DNA from: JACWAE01 sp963847595
GTDB lineage: Bacteria > Chloroflexota > Dehalococcoidia > SZUA-161
NCBI GenBank assembly: GCA_963847595.1
Contig: CAWKAJ010000002.1
Span: 620,001 to 684,000 of the forward strand
Direction: 5' to 3'
DNA length: 64,000 nucleotides
A program made the translations under genes and the position numbers. The notes under the pieces were generated by a model. The model saw nothing but the letters and a program-made list of their open reading frames with translations, had not been told where the DNA came from and made no database searches. Below are positions 1 through 9,145 of the stretch, piece after piece; positions within the stretch are counted from its first letter, which is position 1, and each line of letters begins with the position of its first letter.

Positions 1-1374
1 ACCTTTCTCATCGTGGTTCTCCTCGATGACTGCCGCCAGCAGCCGGCCAACGCCGATGCCGTAGCAGCCCATGACCAGAGGCTTCTGAACGCCATCGCGG
101 TCAATATAGAAAGCCTGCTGTCTCTGGCTGAACACGGTGCCCAGCTTGAACACATGCCCGATCTCAATACCGCGCACGGACATCAGCTCAGCCCCGCACT
201 TGGGACACTGGTACCCCGCCCGGGCCAGAGCTATGTCAATGACAAGGTCCGCCTTGAAGTCGCGAGGGTAGTTGGCATTTTTGAGATGGTAGCCATCCTT
301 ATTGGCACCGACCACGAAGTTATGGCCTGTGCTTATCGAGTCGTCGGCTATAACCTTGATCCCTTTGAGTCCTATTGCCGATGCCGAGCCAGCCACCAAC
401 CCCGCCGCTTTAACCTCCTCGTCATTGGCCAGCCTCAACTCAGAGCCCTTCAGAGCGTTCTTGAGCTTGACCTCGTTCACCTCCAGGTCACCCCTTATGG
501 TAACGAAAACCAGCCCGCCGTCTGTCGAGTAGAAAACAGCCTTCAGAGTGCGGTTTTTAGGCATGCTCAGAAAGTTTGCTACCTCCTCGATGGTCTTAGC
601 CCCTGGAGTAGCCACCTCCTCCAGAGGCAGCAGCGGTTCATCGGCCAGCTTCGTTTTGACAAAGCTTGCCCTCTCCACATTGGCCACGTAGCCACAGCTT
701 TTGCAATAGACAACCTCGTCTTCCCCGACCTCCGTAGCCACCATGAACTCATGTGAATCCTTGCCCCCGATAGCTCCGCTATCAGCCTCGATGAGCATAG
801 GGTTCAGCCCGCAGCGGGCATAGATGTTCCTGTATGCCTGAATCATCTTCTTATAGCTCACGTCGAGGGCTTCCGCATCGGCATCGAAGCTGTAAGCATC
901 CTTCATGGTAAACTCGCGTACCCTCACCAGACCTCCGCGGGGCCGCGGCTCATCGCGGAACTTGGTCTGAATCTGGTAAAGCATCAAAGGCAGGTCGCGG
1001 TAGCTTTTCACATTGCGGCGGGCCAGGTCAGTGACCATCTCCTCATGTGTGGGCCCGAGCACTAGCGTGCGTTCACGTCGATCGATGAGCGTGAACAGCG
1101 ACTTGCCAAAGGCGACGTCACGGCCACTTTCCTGCCATATTTCATAGGGTTGGAGCACAGGCATATGCAGTTCCTGTCCGCCTGCGCCGTCCATCTCCTC
1201 GCGGATGACCTGCTCCATTTTGCGCAGTGCCCGCCATCCCAGCGGCAGATACGAATAGACCCCCGACGTAACCTGCTGAATCATCCCGGCTTTAAGTAAA
1301 AGCTGGTGGCTCGCCGTCTCTGCCTCCGCCGGCACCTCCCGCAACGTTTTACCGAATAGCTTTGCTAGACGCAT
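1..1374 (-). CDS. proS: Prolyl-tRNA synthetase, bacterial type (3' end cut by window edge)
   Basis: Charges tRNA-Pro in the cytoplasm. The frame is open from an ATG at 1374 to the window edge, giving about 458 residues; the C-terminal anticodon-binding domain lies outside. Class II motifs are visible: a motif 1 region around GVYSYLPLGWRAL, motif 2 (RPRGGLVRVREFTMKDAYSF) and motif 3 (CYGIGVGRLL) near the cut. Between motifs 2 and 3 sits a long insertion with a CKSCGY stretch and the GDLEVNEVKL region. This matches the INS editing domain that marks the long bacterial form. It is the last visible gene of the rpsB-to-proS operon, 26 bp after ispG. The identity is clear; only the end is missing. 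Confidence 0.95.
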   Translation of the reverse strand, partial: MRLAKLFGKTLREVPAEAETASHQLLLKAGMIQQVTSGVYSYLPLGWRALRKMEQVIREEMDGAGGQELHMPVLQPYEIWQESGRDVAFGKSLFTLIDRRERTLVLGPTHEEMVTDLARRNVKSYRDLPLMLYQIQTKFRDEPRPRGGLVRVREFTMKDAYSFDADAEALDVSYKKMIQAYRNIYARCGLNPMLIEADSGAIGGKDSHEFMVATEVGEDEVVYCKSCGYVANVERASFVKTKLADEPLLPLEEVATPGAKTIEEVANFLSMPKNRTLKAVFYSTDGGLVFVTIRGDLEVNEVKLKNALKGSELRLANDEEVKAAGLVAGSASAIGLKGIKVIADDSISTGHNFVVGANKDGYHLKNANYPRDFKADLVIDIALARAGYQCPKCGAELMSVRGIEIGHVFKLGTVFSQRQQAFYIDRDGVQKPLVMGCYGIGVGRLLAAVIEENHDEKG

Positions 1375-1400
1375 ACTCTACCTCTTACTCGCTCACAATA

Positions 1401-2450
1401 TTAAACTCTTTTGGCCTCTGCCATCAAGGCCTCGAGGAAATCGGCCTCTTCGACCGTCTTCACCTTATCGCCTTTCCTGAAGATAACGCCCCTGCCTTTG
1501 CCACACGCTATGCCCACATCAGCATCCCTGGCCTCTCCGGGGCCGTTCACCACACACCCCATCACAGCCACCTTAATTGGTTTTTCGACCCCTTTCAGCC
1601 TCTTCTCGACCATCTGAGCCAATCCCACAATATCGGTCTCAGAGCGCCCGCAGGAAGGGCAGCTTACCAGCGTAGGGCCTCGCTCCCTCAGCTTCAAAGA
1701 CTTCAGTATCTCGTAGGCAGCCTCAACCTCCTGGCAGGCATCGGCAGTGGTCAGCGACACCCTGATGGTATCCCCGATGCCATCGTAAAGCAGTATACCC
1801 AGCCCCACCGCGCTGCGGATAGCCCCAGTCCAGGGCAAGCCCGCCTCGGTAATGCCCAGATGCAGCGGATAGGGTATCTTTTTTGCAATAGCCTCGTAAG
1901 CCTCAACAGTAGTAGGAACATCGAAGGCCTTGAGCGAGACCTTAATCAACTCGAAATCAAGGCTCTCCAAGAGCCTAATCTCATCCAGCGCAGCATCCAC
2001 CATGCGCTCCACGACCGAAGCCTTTTTCTTAATGGCCTTGGGCAAGCTGCCCGCATTCACGCCAATGCGTATGGGCACTTCCCTCTCCTTAGCCGCATGC
2101 ACTACTTTGGCAATGTGCTCTGGGTCACTGATGTTGCCCGGGTTTAATCTTAAGCCGTCTGCACCTGACTTCAATGCCGCCAGCGCCAGGCGGTAATCGA
2201 AATGAATGTCCGCAATAATAGGAAGCGAGACCTTTTTCTTTATGTCAACAATAGCCCTGGCTGCATCCATGTCCGGCACTGCTACCCTTACAATCTCGCA
2301 GCCGCACTCCCCAAGCTGGCGTATCTGCTTTACAGTCGACTTCACATCTCGGGTGTCAGTCTTGGTCATAGACTGCACCACGATTGGCCCGGCGCCGCCA
2401 ATCTCCACTCCGCCGACCCTTATTACCTTCGATGCCCGACGCTTCATCAC
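1401..2450 (-). CDS. ispG: 4-hydroxy-3-methylbut-2-enyl diphosphate synthase
   Basis: Iron-sulfur enzyme of the MEP isoprenoid pathway, converting MEcPP to HMBPP. The 349-residue protein starts MMKRRASKVIRVGGVEIGG and has the TIM-barrel region (VVQSMTKTDTRDV, DIHFDYRLAL, GLRLNPGNI). Its C-terminal cluster domain has the CPSCGRSETD and GCVVNGPGEA motifs that supply the [4Fe-4S] cysteines. Length fits the short bacterial form. Its ATG overlaps the rseP stop by 4 bases, indicating translational coupling. Together with dxr two genes upstream it places two MEP steps in one operon. Confidence 0.96.
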   Translation of the reverse strand: MMKRRASKVIRVGGVEIGGAGPIVVQSMTKTDTRDVKSTVKQIRQLGECGCEIVRVAVPDMDAARAIVDIKKKVSLPIIADIHFDYRLALAALKSGADGLRLNPGNISDPEHIAKVVHAAKEREVPIRIGVNAGSLPKAIKKKASVVERMVDAALDEIRLLESLDFELIKVSLKAFDVPTTVEAYEAIAKKIPYPLHLGITEAGLPWTGAIRSAVGLGILLYDGIGDTIRVSLTTADACQEVEAAYEILKSLKLRERGPTLVSCPSCGRSETDIVGLAQMVEKRLKGVEKPIKVAVMGCVVNGPGEARDADVGIACGKGRGVIFRKGDKVKTVEEADFLEALMAEAKRV

Positions 2451-3508
2451 GGAGTCAGACTCCCCCCTCTGATAACACGCGCGATATCGAAGTAGCTTAT
2501 CACCAGTATCAAGGCGATCAGCATGAAGAAACCTATATAATGAATCAACCCCTCGGTTCGAGGCGAGACGCGCTTCCCACGTCTCACTACCTCCAACGCC
2601 ACAAATGCAATTCTACCTCCGTCAAGCGCCGGCAGAGGTAATATGTTGACTATCGCCAGGTTCATACTGATGAAAGCTATGAACTGTAACAGGTAGGAAG
2701 GCCCGGCTGCCCTTACCTCACCCGTGAGCTGGAAAATGCCAACGGGGCCGGTTACCTCCGGAGCCTTCTTTTGAGCGAACCAGCTTGTTATCTGATTTCC
2801 CATTAAGACGAATGTATCTTTGATTGACGAAATGCTCTTGGGCACCGCCTTCCAGAAAGGGTCGGACTGGCTAATATTTCCCGTAGCCACCATGCTCATC
2901 TGTATACCCACTGCCCCCTCGCCGGGAGGAGGATTCCACCGCGGGACTACCGTAGCCGTCTTCAAATTTCCGTCTGCATCCTTGAGCTCTAATGTAATCT
3001 TATTTCCCATATCGAGATTAATATCATATACAACATCACCGATATTCTGAATGGCGTGCCCGTTTATACTGAGCAAAGTATCTCCGGAAACAATTCCCGC
3101 CTCGGCCGCAGGAGAGTCCGGTGAAACCTGGTCTATTACGACATTCCCCACTTCCACCTGCCTGGGAACCATAAAAGCTATGGTCAGGAACACGATAGGA
3201 AGTATCGCATTCATCAGAGGGCCCGCAAACAGGGTCATGAACCTGACCACAGCTCTCTTGCTGGCGAAACTCCTGGGCTCGCCGGGGTCTTCCTCCCCCA
3301 GCATTTTGCAGAAGCCGCCCAAAGGTATCCAGTTGAGCGAATATATCGTCTCGCCGCGCCTGATGCCGAAAATCCTGGGCGGGAAGCCCATGCCGAATTC
3401 CTCGACCTTTATCCCCGATAGCTTGGCGGCAACAAAGTGTCCCCCTTCATGGACGAAGATTAAAAGGCCAAGGATGAGAACAAAAATTATTAGAGTTACT
3501 ACGAACAT
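2447..3508 (-). CDS. rseP: Site-2 membrane metalloprotease RseP/RasP
   Basis: Intramembrane zinc protease that clips transmembrane anti-sigma factors and signal peptides. The 353-residue protein has an N-terminal membrane helix with the HEGGH zinc motif (residues 20-24), a PDZ domain near residues 120-200 (SPAAEAGIVSGDTLLSINGH), and a late membrane segment with NILPLPALDGGR, which supplies the third zinc ligand. It sits between dxr and ispG, a common arrangement in bacteria. The start at 3508 follows the dxr stop by 8 bases. Confidence 0.95.
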   Translation of the reverse strand: MFVVTLIIFVLILGLLIFVHEGGHFVAAKLSGIKVEEFGMGFPPRIFGIRRGETIYSLNWIPLGGFCKMLGEEDPGEPRSFASKRAVVRFMTLFAGPLMNAILPIVFLTIAFMVPRQVEVGNVVIDQVSPDSPAAEAGIVSGDTLLSINGHAIQNIGDVVYDINLDMGNKITLELKDADGNLKTATVVPRWNPPPGEGAVGIQMSMVATGNISQSDPFWKAVPKSISSIKDTFVLMGNQITSWFAQKKAPEVTGPVGIFQLTGEVRAAGPSYLLQFIAFISMNLAIVNILPLPALDGGRIAFVALEVVRRGKRVSPRTEGLIHYIGFFMLIALILVISYFDIARVIRGGSLTP

Positions 3509-3516
3509 CCCTTACC

Positions 3517-4656
3517 TCAAAATCCAGCCCTCGCAGCATCCCTGGCCCAGGCATCAGCAGCGATAATATCCTCCAGAGAGGGCTGGCCTACCCCTTTATG
3601 GCGCTCGATGGTCCTTGCCACAAGGTCGGCGATACCCGGGAAGCTTATCTTCTTCATCAGAAAAAGCTCCACCGCCACCTCATCAGCGGCGCACATCACT
3701 GCCGGATATGTCCCTCCCTTTACCGCAGCCTCCCTGGCAATCCTCAAACAGGGGAACCGCTCCAAATCCACCGCCTCGAAGTTGAGCGAGCCTATCTCAG
3801 CATATTCCATCCTGGAACGAAAAACTCCCTCCCAGCGCTCGGGATACGTCAGCGCATACTGAATGGGCAGCCTCATGTCAGGGAAGCTCAACTGAGCCTT
3901 TGTCGAGCCGTCGATGAACTCCACCAGAGAATGTATTATGCTCTGGTGATGAATTACCACCTCGATCCGGTCAAAAGGGACACCGAAAAGCCAGTGCGCC
4001 TCTATTATCTCCATGCCCTTATTCATCAAAGTGGCTGAGTCGATGGTTACCTTTGTCCCCATCTGCCAGGTGGGATGTCTCAGAGCCTCTTCAGGGGTAA
4101 CCTCAGCAAGCTGCTTGGTAGTTTTTGAACGGAAGGGACCGCCGGAGGCAGTCAGGATAAGCCTGGCGATATCTTTCTTGTCCTCGCCGCGAAGACATTG
4201 CCAGATAGCGCTGTGCTCGCTGTCTATGGGCAATATCTCAACACCCTGGCGTTTAGCCTCGGCAGACACAACCTCCCCTGCCATCACCAGCACCTCTTTG
4301 TTTGCCAGGGCTACTGTCTTTCCGGCACTGATAGCAGCCAGCGTTGGCCCCAGGCCGGCTTTGCCTGCCGTGGCTATAACCACAAGTTCCACCTCGGGAT
4401 GGGCAGCTATCTCTTCCATGGAGAGATGGCTCGCCCCGGGCATTCTCTCACCTTTGATTCCCGATTCTGTGGAGACCAGCTTTGGCTTGAATTCGCGGAC
4501 TTGCGCCTTAAGCAGGGTGAGGTTTCTTCCACCGGTCAGGGCAACGACCTGGAATCTCTGAGGGAATGCACGAACAACCTCCAGGGTCTGCCGCCCTATG
4601 GAGCCTGTGGAACCGAGAATCGCCAGCCGCTTCACCCCATGAACCATCGCAAACAA
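3517..4656 (-). CDS. dxr: 1-deoxy-D-xylulose 5-phosphate reductoisomerase
   Basis: First committed enzyme of the MEP pathway, NADPH-dependent conversion of DXP to MEP. The 379-residue protein has the N-terminal nucleotide-binding motif GSTGSIGRQTLEV, the substrate loop LTASGGPFR, the metal-binding segment LPIDSEHSAIWQC and the catalytic-domain motif GTKVTIDSATLMNKG. The ORF begins MFAMVHGVKRLAILGSTGS; a start at either the second or third codon cluster is possible, and the upstream ATG at 4656 overlaps the 3' end of cdsA by 25 bases. Confidence 0.96.
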   Translation of the reverse strand: MFAMVHGVKRLAILGSTGSIGRQTLEVVRAFPQRFQVVALTGGRNLTLLKAQVREFKPKLVSTESGIKGERMPGASHLSMEEIAAHPEVELVVIATAGKAGLGPTLAAISAGKTVALANKEVLVMAGEVVSAEAKRQGVEILPIDSEHSAIWQCLRGEDKKDIARLILTASGGPFRSKTTKQLAEVTPEEALRHPTWQMGTKVTIDSATLMNKGMEIIEAHWLFGVPFDRIEVVIHHQSIIHSLVEFIDGSTKAQLSFPDMRLPIQYALTYPERWEGVFRSRMEYAEIGSLNFEAVDLERFPCLRIAREAAVKGGTYPAVMCAADEVAVELFLMKKISFPGIADLVARTIERHKGVGQPSLEDIIAADAWARDAARAGF

Positions 4657-5465
4657 TAGTACACCACAACACCAGTGAAGACAATGCTATCAAGGCGGTC
4701 AAGGATGCCGCCGTGCCCGGGAATAAGATTGCTCGCTTCCTTCACACCCACGCTTCGCTTCAGCTTGGATTCGGCAAGGTCTCCCAACTGGGCAAAGATA
4801 GCGATGAGGACACCGAGAATAACCATTTTGCTGTAGCTGATGTCCACATCCAAGAGAAGCGCTAAGGCAATAACCGCTACTATGGCTCCAACGAACCCTC
4901 CGATGGCCCCTTCCCAGGTCTTCCCAGGTGATACGGTCGGCGCCATTTTATGCCTCCCCCAGGCTCGTCCCACGAAATAGGCAGTAGTATCAACCGCAAA
5001 AGTAGAGAACAGAGCGATGAGCACCCAGTCCCGTCCACTCCAATCCCCGCCATAGGAGTTCATTATCAGTACCCAATAGCTCAAAAGCCATCCCATGTAG
5101 AAAATGCCAGTCACGCTCGTTGCCCAGCCTACCATCACTTTTTCGCCTGAGGAACGTAAGAAGAGCACCCAGACCAAGGAAAGTGCAACTGCCGAGGCAA
5201 TCAGCGCCGAAGTCACAAGAATATAAGTATTGCTAGAACTGTATTTAGGAGCATAGTAAGCATTGAAGATGAAGAAAAGAGTCCACAGCGTGCCGAAGAT
5301 GGCCAGAGGCTGCCATCTCTTGCGGTCAACCATAGCGTAGAACTCAATAACACCCAGAAGGGCAGCGATAGCTACCACTATGGAAAACCAGGGGTTGCCA
5401 AACCAGATAGAAGCGAAGAGGATGGGAACGAAGATTACTGCGCTTAGTACCCTTTGCCGAAGCAT
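4632..5465 (-). CDS. cdsA: Phosphatidate cytidylyltransferase
   Basis: Makes CDP-diacylglycerol from phosphatidate and CTP at the membrane. The 277-residue protein is almost entirely hydrophobic with about eight predicted membrane spans. It carries the family signature near the C-terminus (SKLKRSVGVKEASNLIPGHG followed by GILDRLDS) and the upstream segment PTVSPGKTWEGAIGG. It lies 31 bp downstream of uppS and overlaps dxr, matching the conserved frr-uppS-cdsA-dxr order. Confidence 0.95.
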   Translation of the reverse strand: MLRQRVLSAVIFVPILFASIWFGNPWFSIVVAIAALLGVIEFYAMVDRKRWQPLAIFGTLWTLFFIFNAYYAPKYSSSNTYILVTSALIASAVALSLVWVLFLRSSGEKVMVGWATSVTGIFYMGWLLSYWVLIMNSYGGDWSGRDWVLIALFSTFAVDTTAYFVGRAWGRHKMAPTVSPGKTWEGAIGGFVGAIVAVIALALLLDVDISYSKMVILGVLIAIFAQLGDLAESKLKRSVGVKEASNLIPGHGGILDRLDSIVFTGVVVYYCLRWFMG

Positions 5466-5496
5466 CCGCCAATGAGGACCCCGGGAACAGATTTCC

Positions 5497-6249
5497 TCAG
5501 GTCCCTCTTGCTTCTCCTTCCGCTTTCAATCCGCCGAAGCGCCGTTCTCGCCGACTATAAGCCAGCAGCGCCTTGTCGACTTCCTCTTCATTGAAGTCCG
5601 GCCACAGGGTAGGCGTGGCGTAATATTCGCTATAAGCCGATTGCCAAATGAGGAAATTACTCAGGCGCATCTCCCCGGCAGTGCGAATAATAAGGTCTGG
5701 CTCAGGTACATTTGGAATGTAGAGATAACTGGAGAAAAGGGATTCGGTTATATCCTCCGGACGAATGCCGTCCTTCACAATGCGACGAACGGCATCCAGT
5801 ATCTCAGCTCGGCCGCCGTAATCAAAAGCGATGCTCAGCGTTATCCCTTTATTATTTTTGGTCAGTTCAATCGCCTTGTTCACCTTAGCCTGCAATTCTG
5901 GCGACAGAGAATCAGCTTTCCCCAGATGATAGAGCCTGACCCCTCTTTCATGAAGGGCCTTGGTATCGCGGTCGATCATCTGGGCCAGGATATGAATTAA
6001 CCCGTTGACCTCCTCATCAGGCCGCCTCCAATTCTCTGTGGAAAAAGCGTAGAGAGTGAGATACTTCACTTTATAATCGTTAAAGCGGTCGACAACACGG
6101 CGAACAATGTTGGTGCCAGCCTGATGCCCGGCAAGTCGGGGTAGACCACGTTGTTTAGCCCACCTACCGTTACCGTCCATAATAATGGCGACATGGTTTG
6201 GTAGAGGTGAAATCTTATTCACAATTGCTGCGGATGATTTATCTGCCAC
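5497..6249 (-). CDS. uppS: Undecaprenyl diphosphate synthase (cis-prenyltransferase)
   Basis: Builds the C55 lipid carrier for wall polymers from FPP and IPP. The 250-residue protein has the signature HVAIIMDGNGRWAKQRGLPR with the catalytic Asp, the central motif YLTLYAFSTENWRRP, the DYGGRAEI stretch, and the C-terminal IIRTAGEMRLSNFLIWQSAY block that binds IPP. All key residues expected for the family appear present. It follows frr by 16 bp. Confidence 0.96.
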   Translation of the reverse strand: MADKSSAAIVNKISPLPNHVAIIMDGNGRWAKQRGLPRLAGHQAGTNIVRRVVDRFNDYKVKYLTLYAFSTENWRRPDEEVNGLIHILAQMIDRDTKALHERGVRLYHLGKADSLSPELQAKVNKAIELTKNNKGITLSIAFDYGGRAEILDAVRRIVKDGIRPEDITESLFSSYLYIPNVPEPDLIIRTAGEMRLSNFLIWQSAYSEYYATPTLWPDFNEEEVDKALLAYSRRERRFGGLKAEGEARGT

Positions 6250-6265
6250 CGCCAGCCCTCACAGG

Positions 6266-6832
6266 TTAGAACTCCAGGAGCTCAGTCTCTTTGTCCTTCG
6301 CCGTACGGTCAATTTCCTCAATAAACTTATCGGTGAGCTGCTGCAATCGTGTCATAGCTCTCTTCTGCTCGTCTTCGGACATCTCTTTATTTTCCTTGAG
6401 TTTGCGCAGTCCCTCAACCCCATCCCGTCTCACGTTGCGTACCGCCACCCTCCCATCCTCCACCCGTTTGCGCACCACCTTCACCAACTGACTGCGCCGT
6501 TCCTCAGTAAGTTGGGGAATGGCGAGCCTGATGACATTGCCATCGTTATTGGGAGTCAATCCCAGATCAGACTTGAGGATAGCCTTCTCCACGTTCGGCA
6601 GAATCTGCTTGTCCCAAGGCTGAATCACAAGCAGCCTTGCCTCGGGGATGCCGATTCCTGCGATTTGGTTGAGCGGAACAGGGGTGCCATGGTAATCAAC
6701 CATGATGTGCTCTACGAGTCCGGGATGAGCTCTCCCCGTGCGAATGGTTGACAGTTCGTGCTTCAAGACTTCGACTGCCTTGCGCATCTTGGTGTCTGCA
6801 CTGAGCAAGACATCTTCACCGCTCATGGTCAA
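6266..6832 (-). CDS. frr: Ribosome recycling factor
   Basis: Splits post-termination ribosomes together with EF-G. The 188-residue protein has the three-helix bundle signature: the RTGRAHPGLVEHI segment, VPLNQIAGIGIPEARLLVIQ for the small domain, and a long C-terminal charged helix. Length equals the family norm (about 185). A start two codons downstream (MSGEDVLL) is also possible. It is separated by 68 bp from pyrH; that gap is A/T-rich and shows no convincing hairpin. Confidence 0.96.
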   Translation of the reverse strand: MTMSGEDVLLSADTKMRKAVEVLKHELSTIRTGRAHPGLVEHIMVDYHGTPVPLNQIAGIGIPEARLLVIQPWDKQILPNVEKAILKSDLGLTPNNDGNVIRLAIPQLTEERRSQLVKVVRKRVEDGRVAVRNVRRDGVEGLRKLKENKEMSEDEQKRAMTRLQQLTDKFIEEIDRTAKDKETELLEF

Positions 6833-6900
6833 CCCCCACTCAAAGTTAAAACCGGGTCAAAGTGTTGAAAACTTGTTTGAGCAAGGTTTTTCTTAAGGCC

Positions 6901-7635
6901 CTAGTCGCCACCGTGAACTAGTGTTCCCATGAGTTCTCCTGATACCACCCGCTCCAGGCTACGAGGAGCGCGAAGGTCGAAAACGATTATAGGGAGCTTG
7001 TTATCCATACAAAGAGACAAGGCTGTCGAGTCCATGACCTCAAGCCTCATTTTCAAGGCATCGAGGTAGCTCAACTCATCAAATCTCTTGGCTCCTGCAT
7101 TAACCAAAGGGTCTGAATCATAAACGCCGTCAACTTTGTTCTTGGCCATAAGCAGAACATCGGCGCCGGTCTCTATCGCTCTCAAGGCTGCTGCCGTATC
7201 GGTGGTCATGTAAGGATTCCCGGTCCCAGCAGCGAAGATGACCACGCGCCCTTTCTCCAGATGGCGGATAGCGCGCCGCCGAATATAGGGTTCGGCAATC
7301 GCCTGAATCGCTATGGCGCTTTGGGTTCTGGTTAGTACCCCTTCTTTTTCCAGGGCATCCTGAAGAGCGAGAGCGTTAATCATAGTGGCCAGCATGCCTG
7401 CGTAATCGGCAGTGGCTCGATCCATACCTCTGGCCTCAGCAGCCGCCCCCCTCCAGATATTTCCGCCACCCACAACAACAGCGACCTGTATGCCGCTTTC
7501 AACTATTCGCTTTAACTGCTGGGCAATCTTCTCCACGGTGGCGGGGTCGATTCCGAACTCCCTCTCCCCCATGAGAGCCTCTCCGCTTAACTTCAGCAAA
7601 ACACGCTTGTATTTAAGACTGTGCGTCTTTTCCAT
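6901..7635 (-). CDS. pyrH: Uridylate kinase
   Basis: Phosphorylates UMP to UDP; bacterial amino-acid-kinase fold. The motif YKRVLLKLSGEALMG opens the protein, followed by VVVGGGNIWRGA, the MDRATADYAGMLATMINALA helix and the GTGNPYMTTDTAAALRA loop. I place the start at the ATG at 7635 (MEKTHSLKYKRV), giving 244 residues and a 23-base overlap with the end of tsf. A longer frame from 7659 would add eight residues (MSGSSWGW) that lack family support. Confidence 0.93.
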   Translation of the reverse strand: MEKTHSLKYKRVLLKLSGEALMGEREFGIDPATVEKIAQQLKRIVESGIQVAVVVGGGNIWRGAAAEARGMDRATADYAGMLATMINALALQDALEKEGVLTRTQSAIAIQAIAEPYIRRRAIRHLEKGRVVIFAAGTGNPYMTTDTAAALRAIETGADVLLMAKNKVDGVYDSDPLVNAGAKRFDELSYLDALKMRLEVMDSTALSLCMDNKLPIIVFDLRAPRSLERVVSGELMGTLVHGGD

Positions 7636-8134
7636 CCAGCCCCAGCTCGAACCGGACAAACCTTTTTACCTTGATATTCTCCCTCACCTTAGCGATGGCT
7701 TCAGTGATAACATCCTGAACCTTTTTCCCGGGATCTCTTATAAAAGGCTGAAGCAAAAGGCAATCCTCATCTGTAGCTTCCTCACCCTGGGGCACATCTT
7801 CCCGCCCCACAAATCTCGGCTTAGCGGCTACTACCTGCATCGCCAAATCATGTGCCAACTCTTTGAACTCCGGGGTGCGAGCTACGAAATCGCTCTCACA
7901 GTTTACCTCTATCAGGGCTCCAATTCGCCCCCCGCCATGAACATAAGCCTCCACCAGCCCCTGCCCCACAGCACGAGTCTCTTTCTTCTTAGCCATAGCG
8001 TGCCCGCGCTGCTTCAGTATTGCGGTAGCAGCAGCGATGTCACCGCCGCTCTCTTGCAGGGCGCGCTTGCACTCCATTATTCCGGCACTAGTCTGCTCGC
8101 GCAGCACTTTTATCGTTTCAGCGGAAACCTGCAT
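7613..8134 (-). CDS. tsf: Elongation factor Ts, short form
   Basis: Nucleotide exchange factor for EF-Tu. At 173 residues it is much shorter than the E. coli protein (about 280). It keeps the N-terminal UBA-like domain (IKVLREQTSAGIMECKRALQ), the catalytic TDxV-type core and the VNCESDFVARTPEFKELAHD motif, but has only one core subdomain copy. Short EF-Ts proteins are known in Thermus and in Dehalococcoidia, so this is a lineage trait rather than a truncation. It follows rpsB by 8 bases. Confidence 0.95.
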   Translation of the reverse strand: MQVSAETIKVLREQTSAGIMECKRALQESGGDIAAATAILKQRGHAMAKKKETRAVGQGLVEAYVHGGGRIGALIEVNCESDFVARTPEFKELAHDLAMQVVAAKPRFVGREDVPQGEEATDEDCLLLQPFIRDPGKKVQDVITEAIAKVRENIKVKRFVRFELGLDGKDAQS

Positions 8135-8142
8135 ATATCCCC

Positions 8143-8952
8143 CTAACCTTCTTTGGCAGCAGTCGTAGCTTGAGTTTTCGCAGGCTCTGCTGCTGCACCC
8201 TGGGCGACCGGCGCTGCCCCACCGACCTCCTTCACCTCACCCGCCATCTTCTCAGCCAGCGCCTCCCGGGCCTGCTTTCCCTGAAGGACTGCATCAGCAA
8301 TCACAGCACAGAAAAGCGCCACCGCTCTGATAGCATCGTCGTTGCCCGGAATCGGATAGTCCACCTCGTCAGGGTCGCAATTGGTATCGACAATAGCAAC
8401 GATAGGCACACCGACCTTCCTGGCTTCGGCAATGGCATTCCTCTCCTTGGAAGGATCGATAACAAACAAAGCACCTGGGATTCTTGTCATCTCTTTAACA
8501 CCGCCTAGCAGACGGTTGAGATGCGCCATCCCTTTTTCCAGCTTCAAGGCTTCTTTCTTGGGCAGACGCTCCAACTCGCCTCGAGCCTTGCGGTCCTCCA
8601 GACGCACCAGATAGTCGATTCGAGACTGAATAGTGGAGAAATTGGTCAGCATTCCTCCCAACCAGCGCTGATTTACGTAGAACATGCCGCAGCGCTTAGC
8701 CTCTTGTTCTACTGCCTCCTGAGCCTGCTTCTTGCTGCCCACAAAGATAATGTTCTCGCCTCCCGCCACCACCTCTCGAATGAAACTACAAGACTTATTG
8801 AGCAATACTACGGTCTGCTCCAAATCGATGATATGAATACCGTTACGCTGGCTAAAGATATAAGTCTTCATCTTCGGGTTCCAGCGTCCTACCTGATGCC
8901 CGAAGTGTACGCCGGCCTCCAGCAACAACTTCATTGAGACGGTTTCTGCCAT
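8143..8952 (-). CDS. rpsB: Ribosomal protein S2
   Basis: Small-subunit protein. The 269-residue protein opens with the S2 signature region (LLEAGVHFGHQVGRWNPKMK) and has the GTNFSTI-like block QRWLGGMLTNFSTIQSRI and the PGALFVIDPSKERNAIAEAR segment. The C-terminus is an Ala-rich tail of about 30 residues. It is the first gene of the ten-gene operon, with a promoter candidate at 9053-9081. Confidence 0.97.
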   Translation of the reverse strand: MAETVSMKLLLEAGVHFGHQVGRWNPKMKTYIFSQRNGIHIIDLEQTVVLLNKSCSFIREVVAGGENIIFVGSKKQAQEAVEQEAKRCGMFYVNQRWLGGMLTNFSTIQSRIDYLVRLEDRKARGELERLPKKEALKLEKGMAHLNRLLGGVKEMTRIPGALFVIDPSKERNAIAEARKVGVPIVAIVDTNCDPDEVDYPIPGNDDAIRAVALFCAVIADAVLQGKQAREALAEKMAGEVKEVGGAAPVAQGAAAEPAKTQATTAAKEG

Positions 8953-9025
8953 TTTTGAAACCCTCGCCCTCTCCAGTTATCCAATCCTTCACAGCTTCTA
9001 AGCCATGAAGGACCAGAGATTTTGT

Positions 9026-9045
9026 AGCCTAAGCCTTTTTAGGCT
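9026..9045 (-). other. Hairpin at the 5' end of the rpsB transcript
   Basis: A perfect 7-bp inverted repeat with a 6-base loop lies exactly at the predicted start of the rpsB message. It has no T-tract in the direction of transcription, so it is not a standard terminator. It may protect the 5' end of the RNA or take part in S2 autoregulation; both are inferences. Confidence 0.4.
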
Positions 9046-9052
9046 AAATGAC

Positions 9053-9081
9053 AGTTTAGCATAGGCCTGAATAAAAGACAA
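9053..9081 (-). promoter_or_regulatory. Promoter candidate for the rpsB operon
   Basis: Reading the minus strand, TTGTCT (9081-9076) and TAAACT (9058-9053) are separated by exactly 17 bases, a good sigma-70 type pair. The predicted transcription start near 9046 falls at the edge of a 7-bp hairpin (AGCCTAA at 9026-9032 against TTAGGCT at 9039-9045). The transcript would then begin with a stem-loop about 70 bases before the rpsB start codon. Confidence 0.55.
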
Positions 9082-9108
9082 TAGCCATAAACTACAGCCA
9101 TTCGACAC

Positions 9109-9137
9109 TTGACAGGTTCTGGATAAGATGCTAAATT
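9109..9137 (+). promoter_or_regulatory. Sigma-70 promoter of fmdB-dtd
   Basis: A perfect -35 hexamer TTGACA (9109-9114) and a -10 hexamer TAAATT (9132-9137) with a 17-base spacer. The expected start point is about 9144-9146, directly next to the CIRCE element. Confidence 0.8.
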
Positions 9138-9145
9138 ATATTTTG

